From Zygnema cylindricum (lineage: Eukaryota; Streptophyta; Zygnematophyceae; Zygnematales; Zygnemataceae): a DNA stretch of 64,000 bases. Location: NCBI GenBank assembly GCA_037447655.1, contig JBBHKE010002627.1, positions 62,001 through 126,000 on the forward strand. The letters run 5' to 3'. Of the stretch, positions 23,144-36,700 are shown in pieces. Under the pieces are notes generated by a model. The model saw only the letters and a list, made by a program, of their open reading frames with translations. It had not been told where the DNA came from and searched no databases. The translations under genes were made by a program, and so were the position numbers. How positions within the stretch are numbered: position 1 is the first letter of the stretch; the number at the start of each line of letters is the position of its first letter.

Positions 23144-23640
23144 CCTCTCTTTCATTTCTGTTACTCCATAACCCCCTTCATTTTCTTCATCTCTCCCTTC
23201 TTCCCTCCCTCCCTTCTCATCCCCTCCTTCCGTCCCTCCCTCCCTCCTCATCCCCTCCCTCCCTCCTTTCCCCCTGTCCCTCTCCCCCCCTTTCCCCCTC
23301 CCTCCCCTCCCTCCCTCTCCCCCTTCTCCCTCCCTCTCTCTTCCTCTCTCTCTCTCCCTCACACTATCCCCCTTACACTCTCTCTCACTCCCTCTCTCAC
23401 TCCCTCCACTCACTTTCCCTTCTGCACTCTCACTCTCTCTTACTCTCTCTTTCACTCTCTCCTCTCACGATCCCTCTCCCTCACTCTCCCTCTCCCTCAC
23501 TCTCCCTCCTCACTCTCTCTCTCACTCACTCTCTCTTTCACTCTCTCTCTCACGCTCTCCCTTACGTTATCCCTCACTCTCTCTCTCACCCTCTCTCTCA
23601 CTCTCTCCCTCACTCTCTCCTTCCCTCTGCCTCTCTCAAG
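23144..23640. repeat. CT-rich low-complexity tract
   Basis: Plus-strand degenerate CCCTCC and CACTCTCTCT repeats spanning about 0.5 kb. The open frames across it are compositional artefacts. Confidence 0.85.
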
Positions 23641-24011
23641 TGCCCGGACCTTCCTTCTCTCAAGATTATTGCAGTCGTGACATTTGGCATTGTGAGGCAG
23701 TGTACAATATGAGTTCAGAGAGGAGATAATCGCATTGCAACGACAGTCTCGTACATGCTGTCTGGCCTGACCACAGGCGGCTCTGAAAAACCTCTCTTAC
23801 ACGTCCGGCTGTCTGAACTCACACGTGCCAACGGAGGCATACTAACCTTTCCACTTGTGAACGCCTGAAGGAAGATGCTCCACGTGCAAGTTGAGGTTAT
23901 TGAGAAAGAGAAAACGCCACGTGCTGTGCTAAAAGGAAGGTTGTACACGTGTAAGCACTAGACACAACGATTTGGAGGTTTGATGGGTGGCAGTGCTTTC
24001 TGGAAGGCCCC

Positions 24012-24048
24012 ACAGAAGCCCTAACCCTAATCCTAACCTTAACCCTAA
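24012..24048. repeat. Short interstitial telomere-like repeat
   Basis: About five CCCTAA-type units, two of them altered (CCTAATC, CCTTAA). Plant telomere repeats are CCCTAAA; this patch is short and degenerate. Confidence 0.5.
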
Positions 24049-24468
24049 AGCACTAAAATAAATCGTGCGGATTTTCCCATACTAAACATTTTTAGAGCCT
24101 CATGGTTTAAAATGTGCGAAAACATTCGGAAAACAGTACTGGGGCACCGCATACTATACGTATACTATATGATGTGTTCGAAGTTTCGAACGTACTACGC
24201 ATATAGTATGGAAAAACCGCATTAGAGTTTTCCAAAGATTTGAAATTTGAACTTTGAAACTTTGAAGTTTGGTCTCACATCTGTTTGGAATGGACGTTTG
24301 GCTGGCTCCATGCCCTAATTTTCAGCCAACCCTGGAGAGCTTTACTCCTTACTTCGGCCTACTCCTCCCGCACACTTCACATGATTTTTTATAATTTTTA
24401 GGATTTCCTATAATTTTTCTAGATTTTAGGGTCCTCAACACGTGCGATGCGGTGAGCGGCTTGCGGAG

Positions 24469-27400
24469 ATGAACTTGAGCCTTCTAGGTGAGATGACGAC
24501 AGACCACTCTTGCCTTGCTGGCGCTTCAACAGCGGAAATAAGGACTGGCTGACACGTGGCCTGGCTGAAAAATGCAGACCCGTTCCAGGATGATTTGCCG
24601 GAAGTGATCGAAGAGTACCTCGACCATGGCGTCGCCAAGTGTATATCTTTCAACAGGAGGGGGACTCTTCTGGCAGGCAAGCCCGGCTGTCCATGGACTT
24701 GAAACTCTTTCTATTATTTCTAAGTCTTTTTAGTTTTATTTATAATGTGCTATCACTGGCGATCCTGCCAGTAATTACTGTAACTGTACAGGAAAATGTA
24801 CGCTTTTTGCAAAAAGCGTACAGTTTTTGTTTGAATACTTTGCGCCAATAATGCCAGTTTCTGGGCTCTTGTAATTCCTCTGTAAGGCAGCTTATGCATC
24901 CACTGGCACATTCACGTGTATGGCAACATAATTTTGCACTTCTTCCTTCTTTTTGTATGCTTTATGTGTAGGTTTTTCTGTTTTTGAGGGTCTTTTCGGG
25001 TCACGAAAACCAAAGAATTTGAACAAACGAGTAGAGCCACACATTTTCCTTTGGACTGCTATTGTGCCCTTGGCTGTTGGCCTGTCATTTGTCCTTCACT
25101 GTATATCATTGTTCACTTTATGGAAGTGAAACTGACACGCTATCTTTGGCGCCAGCCGGTTGCAGTGATGGCTCCTGTGTCATATGGGATTTTGGCACCA
25201 GGGGAGTAGTGAAGGAGTTGAAGTCTCCAGGATTTTCTGCCCCAGTGACCACTGTTAGTTGGTCCAAAAATGGACGTCAAATTCTTGCCGCATATGCCAA
25301 CTGTTCTCTCTCTCTTTGGGATGTCGCAAAGGGAACGAAAATTTCTACTGTCCTCCTTCCGACAGTTGTCCTCAATGCCCGACTTCGTCCCGGGAGCCTC
25401 TCCACATGCCTTGTGTGTCCTGTGGCGAGTCCTCCTCTTCTGGTTGACGTCAGTACAAACGAAACATTTCCTCTCCCACTTACCTCTGCGAGAGTGAACG
25501 AGACAGGCAGTTCTGGACGCAGTAAAAGTGTGGATTCTGGAAATGTTTCATCTCCGGCAGCGGCAGCTTTTAGTAAGCTTGGGGATTTGGTTTATGTGGG
25601 AACGGCACGAGGAGAGATTTTGGTCGTGAGTGTTGAGACCAGAGAAGTTGTATCCTCATTGCAAGGGCCAGGAGGAGCGTTGATAAAACAATTACAGCTC
25701 AGTAGAAACGGACAATTTTTGTTTACCAATTCGAATGATAGAGTTATCCGAGTTTACGAAAACTTGGTAGATGCTTACAAGTTATACAAGCGACAAAGCA
25801 AGGCTCGACAGACCGGTTCGGCTGGCGTCGTACTGGAGAACAATGCCGTCGTATTGGAAAACAATGTTGTACAGGAGCCTATGCTGAAGTTCTTAAAAGA
25901 GTATCAAGATGCTGTAAATAGGTGTCAGTGGAAGTCAGCGTGCTTCAGTGGGAATGGCGAATATGTCGCCGGAGCCCCTTTGATTAGAGGAGAGCACAAG
26001 ATTCATATTTTCAGTAGAGGATTTGGACAACTGGCGAGGATTTTGGAAGGTCCAAAGGAGGCAGTTGTTGATCTCGCATGGCACCCGACAAGACCGACTG
26101 TGGCGTCAGTTTCACAATCGGGACTCATTTATCTCTGGGCCAAGGATTATATGGAGAATTGGAGTGCTTTTGCTCCAGACTTCAAGGAGCTCGAGGACAA
26201 CGAAGAGTATGTGGAACAGGAGGATGAATTTGACATTGTCCCAGATGAAGACAAAGTATGAAATGATCTTGTTTCTTATTTTCAAACTTTAATTGTGATT
26301 CCCGTTTGTTTGTTCTTCATATGTTTGTCTTCCTTTTTTCTGGTCCAATCAATTCATTCATAATTTCGCCCCCAAGGGGGAGTAAGTACTCAGCTTAATT
26401 ATCTCCTTCACTCTCGACTTCTTTGCAGGTAAAGCCATCAAAGTCAGCAGATGAGAATGCTGAAGTTGATATTGAGACTGTTGAGAAAATTACTGCATTT
26501 AGTGACTCTGATGATTCAGAGCAAGGCCTTTATTTTCTTCCAACCGCTCCAGAGCCCGATGAACGGCTGGATTTAGTGGATGCGGAGGAAGGCCCGGAAG
26601 TGGATGGAGCTTTGGTGCCTGTGGGACAGTCACAGGACTGTGAGGGCACACCCCCTCTGATACAGTTGGAGAGGGAGGCCAAAAGGGCAGCCAGTACTAC
26701 TGGGGAGTCTGGACCTGGTCAGTCAAACTGGAACGGATATTATATTCTTTTCAATCTATTATTATATTCTTTTCAATCTATTATTATATTCTTTTCAATC
26801 TATTGCTGACTTTCATAAACATTTGAAGTCACCACATCCAAAAGTCGTTGTTGTGTATAGTGGATGCCCTGTTCAATTTCATGCCTTTGCCACTAATCAA
26901 ACGCATTTTGTTTATGCTGGTCGGAATTTTTTGTGATGAAAAAATGTTGACCTGCTTTGTTGTGCATGTATTTCAAACTTCATATTATGTTGGTACACCT
27001 CAAATCGCCATAAGTGTTAATAACATTAATATGGTGGCGGTTTTTCAGCCCTTTGACCTCACAATAGTGTGATAATTGTTTTTTGCTTAATGCTTCTTTA
27101 AACGGTTCAAAATCAGCCACTTCATTTGGAACTGAATTAGATTGAATAGTACTGTTAAAAGCCGCGTTTTTCTTAACGCTAAATTGGTAGGAGGTTGTAA
27201 TCGGCCGCTCAGACGTAAATTAAAATTAATTAACACAAAAACAAACCTTGCTGTTTGTATTATCTTGACGCTAATAGCGGATGCCAGTGTACTTATGAAT
27301 AATGTTTATATTGAGCAGAGGAGGATGCTCGTCAAAATGGGCGACAAGCAAGAAAGAGAAAGTTGTCAGAAAAAGCGGCAGAACTTGAGGCTGAGAAAGT

Positions 27401-27470
27401 AGAATCGGCGAAAAAGGCCGGCCGCAATAACATTTCGGGAGGAAAGAAAAACGGCCAGCCGAGCACATAA
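24469..27470 (+). CDS. RBL: RBBP5-like WD40 subunit of COMPASS
   Basis: Five exons: 24469-24487, 24578-24676, 25156-26255, 26429-26717, 27319-27470; phases agree and the product is 552 aa. The first exon encodes only MNLSLL plus one base. RBBP5 proteins form the core of SET1/MLL H3K4 methyltransferases with WDR5 and ASH2L. Diagnostic segments seen: DLPEVIEEYLDHGVAKCISF, AAGCSDGSCVIWDFGTRG, LLVDVS, NDRVIRVYENLV, CQWKSACFSGNGEYVAG, VVDLAWHPTRPTVASVSQSG, and NWSAFAPDFKELEDNEEY, followed by an acidic tail (FSDSDDSEQGLYFLPTAPEP) and a basic C-terminus (ARKRKLSEKAAELEAEK). Length fits the family (about 540 aa). The intron after 24676 uses a GC donor (CAG/GCAAGC); this is required to restore LLAAGCSDG. 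Confidence 0.93.
26738..26806 (+). repeat. 22-bp tandem repeat, 3 copies
   Basis: Three nearly identical copies of ATTATATTCTTTTCAATCT follow the exon 4 donor of the RBBP5-like gene within its last intron. Confidence 0.85.
26994..27291. mobile_element. TA-type MITE in last intron of RBBP5-like gene
   Basis: The ends TACACCTCAAATCGCC and GCGGATGCCAGTGTA are diverged family termini flanked by TA. The inner edges GTTAATAACATTAAT and GACGCTAATAGC also fit the family. It ends 27 bases before the final exon. Confidence 0.6.
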
Positions 27471-30400
27471 ATTTTTCAGTTTCCATTTTTGTAAGTAAAT
27501 CATGATTCTTACTGAAAAATCCGTGCATTATATCTGACTGTGCCTGAATGCAAAACGGAGCGTTGTTGGTGTTAAGTATGAGAAAATTATGGATTTAAAT
27601 GGATTTCAGGTCCAGTAAATTCTATCTTTAAATTAGTGCTGATTTTGATGTGGACTGAAAGTCAGGCATTTTCTTAGGGCTTTTTAGGTTTAATTAGGTT
27701 TTTTTGCACAAAAGGTGGGAACAGCACCCAAAACAATTCACACTGAAATTGTGTAGATTGCAGATCTGCAAGTCTCACAACCGGAATTGAACTGGAGAGG
27801 GGGTTGAGTCCCAACTGAACAGGGAGAGAGAGATAGGAGCCACTGAGGGTGACAAAGCAGGAGTAGGAGAGGAGAGGGAGAAAAGTTAAAGTTGGAGAAT
27901 GTATGGGAAAGGTTAAGTAAGAGAGATATTGACATGCTAAAAGTGGATTGGGTTTCTCTTGTAACATACATTCCGGTTCCACCTTTGGATAAAGAATTAG
28001 GTGACGAAAAAACGACGTATTTTTTGCGATAGGCGGGAAAGTTCATTGCGCCAGATTCACTACAAGAGTGAACTCTTCTAGGAAAAAAGTTGTTGCATTA
28101 GTCTAGGTTAAAAGTTAGGTTTTTAATGATTGGAGTTTTAAAATTGTAAACTCATGTTTCAACATAAAGAAAGAGACCCCGAAAGCTGGTCTTGTGGTGG
28201 GTGGAATTCTCATTTTGGGTTATGATTGACCAAATCTGATTAATCTGATGAAGGTAGGCACGTTGTTGATCTAAGCCTTAATGCTCTTTTGCACCTATGA
28301 TTAAAAATACGACCATATGGTATGTATTTCCATTTGAATGGAAATGGTATGGAAATGCCATACTGTATGTGGTTCCACCACACTATGCTTATATTTGAAG
28401 TATCAGTATAATGCGCGTATGATACAAGGGTAACCAGATAAACCGCTTCCATGTGTTTTCGCGCTTTTGAACTATGTTTTGAATATCTTCTTTTGCATTA
28501 AACCTGTGATCTAGGATTATTTAAGGAGCTCCCTAAGCTTCTCGTTTCTCAAATTGTCGGGTTTGCTAAACTTTTATCTCATGCGACGACCATATTATCG
28601 AATAAGGAACGCCACTTTCAGGGGCTTCATTCTTCTTGCGTCCTTTCTTTCGACGGTTGCCTCTCCTTTACCCTCTATAGCATTTCCCTCAGTTAGCGAG
28701 GAACAACGCAGTCACAAAAAAAAAGGTCCAATGAAACGCCTGAAAACAATGAAAAATCTCTACCACATTCGAAAAGTTTTGATTACATTATCTCAACCTG
28801 AAATAACACGCATCTTACTCAACTGTTTTGAATGCATCCAATCCTGTAAGAAGATTCACCTATACCACTACACCATAATTCATTCATTATTAGTACATTC
28901 CTATACTGTTAAGGTACCGATTGTTTTTGCACGCGGACCTCAAAATATCGCTTATAGGACTTTTATTTTTGTTAAAAGTATTTCTCGAAACGGTTCCAAA
29001 GCAGCCAAGACATTTGGAACATCAAACTAAATAACACTAGTATAAACCCCATGATAATGATTCCTTTAGTACTGATTCATGAGCACTGCACAGGAAGTGG
29101 CATAGACCACAAAAAAGTCTCCGTACATACAATGTAGATGGGGCAAGAACATGGGAGACCTTTTCACTACTGGTGCATCTTGCTCGTAAAGCAATATTCC
29201 ACAACAAATCCAGCCATGTTTGTGCTAAATCCATTTCCTCACTCCATAGGAACAACAAAGAAGATATGGGCAGTGGCCTCACACACATAAGATTATTGGC
29301 TTTTAAGCTGGGATGTTTCCCTTGATGTTTGTGCTCATATTCTGCTATATTTTGGTTCCCCTTTAAGTTGTGGCCTGTTTCATCGTTATATTTTCTGCTT
29401 TCCACTCCCGCTTTCCACTTGGATGGTTAATGGTCTAATGAAATTTATTTTACTATGAAATGAAGCTGAGATGACACTCTTTAAAAATGCGGTAACTAGC
29501 TCAAGGCTCATGCCATTGTTGCTTGTCACCAATATCTGCTATCATTTGTATTTCTATACATGTAAAAACGTCAGAAATGTGTAAATGCAATCTTCACGAC
29601 TAAGTGCTAACATGTCGGCCTTCTAGTAGCTTCTTAATGATTTATGTCACTAGCTCGAAGTATCGATTCATGTTAACGACTTGACTTGATTTGACTGATG
29701 AATGGTAGTTGGGCCTTGCAAACTGAACCGAAGCTGGAGGACCGGTCTTCCCACTCTTGACTGTAAGACTCTTACTGTCTATCTGAATCAAACACCGCCA
29801 ACTTATTCGACAACATATGTATTTCTGGACTTTATGAAGAAAGGGAGACTGAAATCATCGAGTCAGCAATCTGGTGGCAGTATTTGACACCATATGGCAT
29901 TTTGTACATGTGAATAACATCGGATACGGTGCTCAATATATTGTTGGAAGGGACAAAAATTTGGTCAAGGTCAGTTTATTTCAGACCCCGTACTAAATTT
30001 ATAACAACAATTGTGCAGTGGAGATTCACAATGGGGAATAAACTTGATAATGTCGACGACATTCGGAACAAAGAGTCAAAAACAAATCCAAGCCTAAACC
30101 TACACCCCGTATCATTGTTAGCATCAACGCTTTTCCCGCTACTTAAATCATTATTTGTCCGTGTACACTTGTCAATTTCAGTTTGGAGACCGCCAATCGA
30201 AAGGTAAAGTCTTTTACCTTTCCATTGCAACTGTCAGATTATTAGTCCAGAAAGTGTGAACGGAGAAAAGTTGATTTAATTGGCGAAAAAAACATTCACA
30301 GTAATAACGATACACGGTGTACCGTTGAAAGGGACAGATTTTCAGAGGGTCAGATCATTTCAAAACCATGTGCCTAAATTCACCCCAACAGAATTGTCAT

Positions 30401-30760
30401 GGAGAAACACAACTTGGGAGAAAACGAGTGTTCTTGCTCAATTCCAGAAAAAATGTCCTGTGATTATTATCACGATGTCATAAGTAAATCATGTGCGAGT
30501 CATTCCACTAGCAAACAGATTTACATTAAACCAATTTATGGGCTCCACAATCCAATGGGCAATTAGTTACCTCTTATATCATCCCAACTTGCAGCTTTAC
30601 ATCGGTTTTATATCAATATCCAATATTAACATAACGACTGGGAAAACAAGACTGGAACTCTTCTATTCAATAACATACGCTTATTATTCCCTTCCAATAG
30701 TTGCGACATAACTCACGCTTTGCACTCGAATTGCAAAAGCTTGCGATTCTGGAACCAATA
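27471..30760. other. Intergenic, no supported gene
   Basis: Convergent intergenic region between the RBBP5-like and FAM114-like genes. Open frames at 28554-29030 (+) and 29037-29405 (-) show no motif and lie in AT-rich sequence, so I do not call them. A plus-strand stretch at 27860-28031 reads RLSKRDIDMLKVDWVSL before a stop and could be a remnant exon, but nothing joins it. A MITE lies at 30101-30321. Confidence 0.45.
30101..30321. mobile_element. TA-type MITE
   Basis: The ends TACACCCCGTATCATTGTTA and TAATAACGATACACGGTGTA are inverted repeats, with TA at both borders. The interior (ACTTAAATCATTATTTGTCC and TGTGAACGGAGAAAAG) defines a subgroup shared with about 32770-32975, 36721-36894 and about 52310-52500. 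Confidence 0.7.
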
Positions 30761-33700
30761 TTAACTTTTCAAGGTGGTTGATAACAATACATACACAAGA
30801 TGCTTTAATCCGTCCTGTACACTTTGAACAGCCGCATCGCCATCTGCTTCCATTTCCTTGGTCAAAATAACACATTTTTGTGCCACAATAGAAGCGTCTT
30901 TCTCTTCTTTATGTTTTCCTCCATCCTCCGTGGCTCCCGATGCCCCGTCATAAGCGGCCTTCACCTCTAATATGCCTGCACAATGGAGTTTTTTAAGGCA
31001 GATGTTAGAGCATTGTTTATAAATATGTAGCACTTAAATAATAAGCTTTAATAAAAATGGGTGATGGTAAACCATGCGAGTACATGGAAACAAAAAAGAA
31101 AGGAAAAGAAAGGAAACGAGCTACGACTCTAAACAGATTACCATAGAATGTCGATACAACTTGTATCTTATTTAATAAACTTAAAATTCCATAGAATCGA
31201 CCGTGTACAGTTGATTTAAAACATGTTTCACTTACAAAATGAAGTTTTATTTGACAATTGATCTATGATGTTCCTTTTTTTTAAAATTGATAGACACTAC
31301 GACGAGTGTAGCCAACACAATCGTAATTTTGTGTAAGAAAAGACAATCAGAGGAGGCATTGTGGTGTCCCAACCATGGTTCAAATCTGTGAAAACGACTG
31401 GAAACTTTATATGTAGTAACTTCAAGCAATACTGCACGTAATATGGAGCTACCACATATAGCGTTTCTAATTGTTTTAGCACATTTGAACTATAGTCCCG
31501 ACGTGTACTACTACTTCCTGGAAACTCATCGACAAATCCGAAACCTTTCAGCCTCGTACGCAATAATGCCGTTAATTGAGAAGCACTCTGTAATGATACC
31601 AAGACCCTTATATAGACCATGAAAACGTTTTCAGGACAAGTCATGTATATATCATGCACCATCTAGAAATATACGAGTCTATGAAACTCACTATCACACA
31701 GAGAATGTGGATGGCCGTTGGCAATACATCCTCAACAGCTTTATTATTTTTGGCATTATATTTCCTATTTCGTTATATTTAACCGGCTGCACTGCCGTTA
31801 TGCTACACCAAGTGATTCTCAAGTATAATTGACAGCAACAGTAGCAGATAGACCATTGTATATCCCCAGTCCATTAGACCTGATCTGTCAGACGATAAAA
31901 AGTACCGATTATTTGTTATCCATTGTTGAATATACAACAGATTACATCGATAATCCAGCTTCACATAAATATCCGTTATGTATCAGTTCTTGGCAAGGCT
32001 AAAAAAGGTAGATATCGATTATCGGTAGGAAGCCTCTAAGATATGAAACCAGACAGCGGTCATGTTATAGAGTAAATAAAGTAAAACTGCAAAATAGAGC
32101 AAAAAACAAAATTCTTCTGAAACAAAGTAGAGTAAAAACCCACCAGCAGAAAAGCTTCTGACCACCAACTGAATATCTGTCGCCATTTCTTGTCCTTGTA
32201 ATCTCAGAAGTTCTGCCTTTTGTTTACAGCTTTCAGGCCACTTGCGATTCACAGTCGGAGCATCTTGCTGCCCTTCTCCCTCTCCCTCGGCTCCCTCTCC
32301 ACCCTCTCCTCCCTCTCCTCCCCCCATTAACGACCCTCCCGCCTGAAGCAGTAGGGCCACACAGGAGGCGGCCACTTCCGCCACTCTCTGCGATTCCCAG
32401 GCCCTTCAAATGAACTTAAAAGAACGAAACACACACACACACACACACACATATAATATACAGTACATCATGTACCACTATTAGAGTTAATAATAAATGT
32501 ATACAGTACAGTTCACCATGAATCGCTAGAAATTAGTAGCATGAGGGTTATAACCACATTATTAATTCAAACTCAGTTACAATTAGCGTGACTGCTTTTG
32601 AAGAAAAAAACAAGTAGTGTTATTAACGGTGTTTATGATCAGAGGGTAAAAAAAGCTGGCACCGAATTAATGTAATTAACGCTAACCGCGATTGAAGGTG
32701 TGATTCAATGAAAACATACAGTAGTTCACTGAGGACATATACACAGAAAAGTAAAACATATATAAAGTACAGTACTATTAACGTTAATGTTTATTTCATC
32801 ACTTAAATCATTTTTTGTCTGTGCACACTTGTCTAATTTTCATTTGAAAAAAACCAATCAGAAGGTAAGAAACCTTTCCATCACAGCAGTTGAATTAGTA
32901 ATCAGACAAGTGTGCAAAGAGAAAAAGTGGGTTTAAAGGCCAAAAAAAACATTATCGCCATCTGTACAGTAATTCACTGTAAACATATATACAGTGCACA
33001 TATACAGTACAGTAAACCATGAACAAGAGCAAAGAATTTTCTAGCGTGGGGATTGTTTTAGTGTTATCAGTTCTAATTCAATTTTGAATGACGTGGTCGT
33101 GGCTGACTTTTGAACTATTTAAAGAACTAGCGTCCAGAAAAAAAGAAATAGTGATATTAAAGATATTTTGTGTTCAGGGGCCAAAAAAACCGGCACCAAA
33201 TTAATGTAATAGCAATACACAGTGTAATTCACTGAGAACATAAATACAGTATAGTAATCCATTGTAGTTTTTCCGTACTTCCCCATTTTCCCCCGGTGTG
33301 ATTTAATTCTTTCTTTCTTTCTTCTCATTCTCTCTGTGTATATACAAATATACTAGCCTTATTAATAAACTAGCCGCAATTGCAGTAAAAAGCCCTAAAA
33401 ACAAAGAAAAACCCACATGACAGCCCTCTGTCCGAATCGACTCCAGGCGCTCCGTGGTACGCTTTGTCATTTCCACCGAAGACAAACCAGAAAGGCCAGA
33501 AGTATTTCTGCAAAAAAAAAGGAAGCCATATAATTGAGGCCAGGGAAATTGGCGACAAATAATAAACTTCGGAGCCTCATGACCTCTTACTCCTCTAACT
33601 CCTACCCTACTGTTTTCATGACATCGAGCCTACGTACACTCGTGAATTACCAAGATGTCGACCGAGATCTGTACGTTTTTGTACAATATATATTTACAGA

Positions 33701-36700
33701 TTCCACTATACCTTCTCTATGAACTGGTATAATTCTTTTTTATAATAGTCTTTACGTCCATTAAAAGACAAATTCTCGAGAAACGACATTTGTACCTTTA
33801 CGATACATGACTCGTACTTTCATGTACGATTTCTACTGAAAGGAATAATTTTCGGACGACATCCTGAGATTGACCATGGTGCCGAGGGAGGGAGGGAGAG
33901 AGGGAGGAAGGAGGGAGGGAGGGAGGAGAGGAGGGAGGAAGGAGAGGGAGAGGAGGGAGGAGAGACTCAGGACCATGCTGGATGCGGGTGGGGTGCGAGT
34001 GCAAAGCAAGTCAGATCACAAATCGATCACATCGATCTTTCGCCAGATCTGAAAGATAAACCGCAGTTAGAGAGGGAGAGGAGGAGAGATGAGGAGAGAC
34101 GGGGGGAAGGAAAGCGAGAGGGAAGGAGGAGAGTGGTCTGCTACCATGGGCGCCTACCCACTTGGCTGTACTGAGGCTCCTCAAAAACCCTAAAAAAACC
34201 GATAAAAAAATCCCCTACAAAAATCCCCCTAGAAAACTATAAAAAAACCCTCAAGAACTCTGCCCACTGGCCATTTCCTTGGATGTACTGATGCTTGCTA
34301 GTAACCCTAAAAAAACTGTACCCCACAAACTCCACAGAGAAAACCCTAAAAAAACCTGAAAGAAACTCCTACCCGCTAGCCATTTCCTTGGCCGTACTGA
34401 TGCTCGACTGTCGCATGGAGACGCGCTCCTCCGCGCCATCTGGCAGAGGCCATTCGTCCTTTCCACCCACCATACCGTCCGGCACATCCACATTCCCTGA
34501 GTTCTCTGGTGGGCGGAGAAGAAGACTTTTTTGCAATTCTTCTACCAAGGAATCCATGGCGAGACGCTCCTCGTCGGACATTTTTGCACGAGCACGAGTG
34601 GATAATAATGTATGGTGGCTCGACAATGCTTCCAATTCCTATTGTACAATCACAAACATGAACACCCAAAGATGAAAAAACCAACGTGAGAAAACAAATG
34701 TAACAAACAAAAATTTAACACAAAGATGGAAAACAAACACGCTGAATGAAAGATAAATACACAAACATGAACAACGAACAATGAAAAAACAAACATGAAC
34801 AAAAAAACTGAATTCTTCAAATGTGCTCTTAAGTATGTGCTCTCAAAATTCCTAAATATGTGCTCTCTATACTCTTAACTATGCAGCTTATAATGCAAGC
34901 AGGCATGTCAACAGTCATCACCTCCATATGTTCTGGGCCGCCGTAGATATAAAAGCAATGATCATAAGTTACTTCTTCTTCGACATATTCCTCCACCGCT
35001 TCTTCCGGCTCCTTCTCCACTTTCTCTGGCTCATCCTCCAGTTCAATGCCAGTCTCCTGGGCAATTACGTTAATTGTTTCTTTACCAACATACTCCAAAA
35101 CTCGCAAACTCCTCTCTGCCAAACCGCGTCCTGACTGCATCCACAAAAACACTAAGGGTAAGACTTCCATTACGACTCTGTCTCAAAACAAGTAATCGGC
35201 GACTAGAGTAATTGGCTTATTGATCGGTTCAAAGTTTTGATATTTCGACGTGTTCAGCAAAAAACAAAAAAAAGTAAAAGCTAAAACACTACCAACAGGT
35301 ACAAGATCTACTCTCTTTAAAAATGGAGGATCTACAAAATTATGACTTCCCTCTGTCAGTAACTATGAGAACACACTTCAAATCACCCTCGAGGAGAGAT
35401 TTTACAGCACAAGATGTTAACATTGTGTCGCATATTATACCATGGTAAGTCTTAGACAAGACCAGGCAGAATCGTTTTTAGGAGGTAATGTTCATTATAG
35501 CATTTTGGGAGCAAGGCAAATTTACACAATATGTGTCTTCATCTCACCTCTCGCCTCTCGGCTCTCGCCTCTCTCCTCAAGTAAGGCTATCAAAAACTAA
35601 ATGAAAACAGCAACGCCTCCCTAGCAAAGTATTCCTTGCGGAAGTCTATGCTCAACTTAACCTCATTCATACCTCGCAACACTAATTCACCTGACCAGAC
35701 ACCCATGTTCCACACATCTTTCACAATGTTCCCAGTTTCAAAACAGTGGATGAAAACTACACTAACTATCGTTATTATTGTGGAGGAATGAGTATTAAAA
35801 TGAAATTAGTATCAACAAGACTAATTCAAGGCAGAGTCACATGGTCGATTTAAGGTCACTCCCTTAAATAGTGTTATCAACATTATTTGATGAATTTCGG
35901 CCCAAAAAAAGTCATGTCTGACTTAGTGTTATTAACACTGCTAGATGGGCAGTCCAGTTGACGTGGTATTACCTAAGGAATATCAATTTATTCAGACCTA
36001 AGTTGAAAAATAATACTAGATAATAAGACTAAGCTCTAAATTGATCGAAAATTGGCATTAATTAGACAATACTATAGAAGGGTTTCTGATAGTCGACTGT
36101 ATCTACCAAATGCCCAGAACAAATTGTTGAACCTGATTGTTTCAAATGAAAGCAATGCCATGCTTGTATAATAGGAAGTCCAAATGCTTGTCAGAATCAC
36201 AACTAGAGGCAAAACCAAAAACTTAATCAATAAACATTTTCGTACGGGAAGGTATGAACAATATACATTGGACAATGTACAGACACAGACACGCAAACAA
36301 GCGAGTGACATTTCACTCACAAAGTTAACCAGTTTGTGAAAAGCATGAGTTACATTCTCCGAAGGGCAATCTCATATGTGGTGACAAATTCCTTCCTCTT
36401 TGCATTGTCAAGAATGCCATAAACACCAACACCATGTCTCCCAATCTAAAAAGAAACAGAGTGTGTATAAAAAACAGCTGTTCACCTCCAAAAGATTTGG
36501 AGAGGAGCCCTCTTGAATGGTGTGCGCAAGTGTCCCCGCTGAATGCTCCAGCCTGCAGGATCCCCCCTCTAAAATCCCCGCCTCTAAAAATTCTAAAAAA
36601 CCTAAGAATGACCGTCTAAGGACCAGCAACAAGCAACAGAAATCTTACCAATTCCCGTCTCTAGAAAACCCTAAAGTACTGAAAGACCACATACTGTTGT

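Larger units (their letters stand above)
22666..24468. other. Intergenic between divergent genes
   Basis: Contains a CT-rich tract (23144-23640) and a telomere-like patch (24012-24048). The rest shows no exon. The region separates the divergent PPIL3 and RBBP5-like genes and presumably holds both promoters, but I see no definite promoter motif. Confidence 0.5.

Noticed and set aside
23039-23712. Plus-strand frames across the CT tract
   Set aside because: Pure Ser/Leu/Pro translation of CT repeats with no start context or homology.
28554-29030. 158-aa plus-strand frame in the 27.5-30.7 kb intergenic region
   Set aside because: AT-rich, basic, no family motif or supporting exons. I could not tell it from noise.
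29037-29405. 122-aa minus-strand frame
   Set aside because: No recognisable domain, and its neighbourhood lacks splice-compatible exons.
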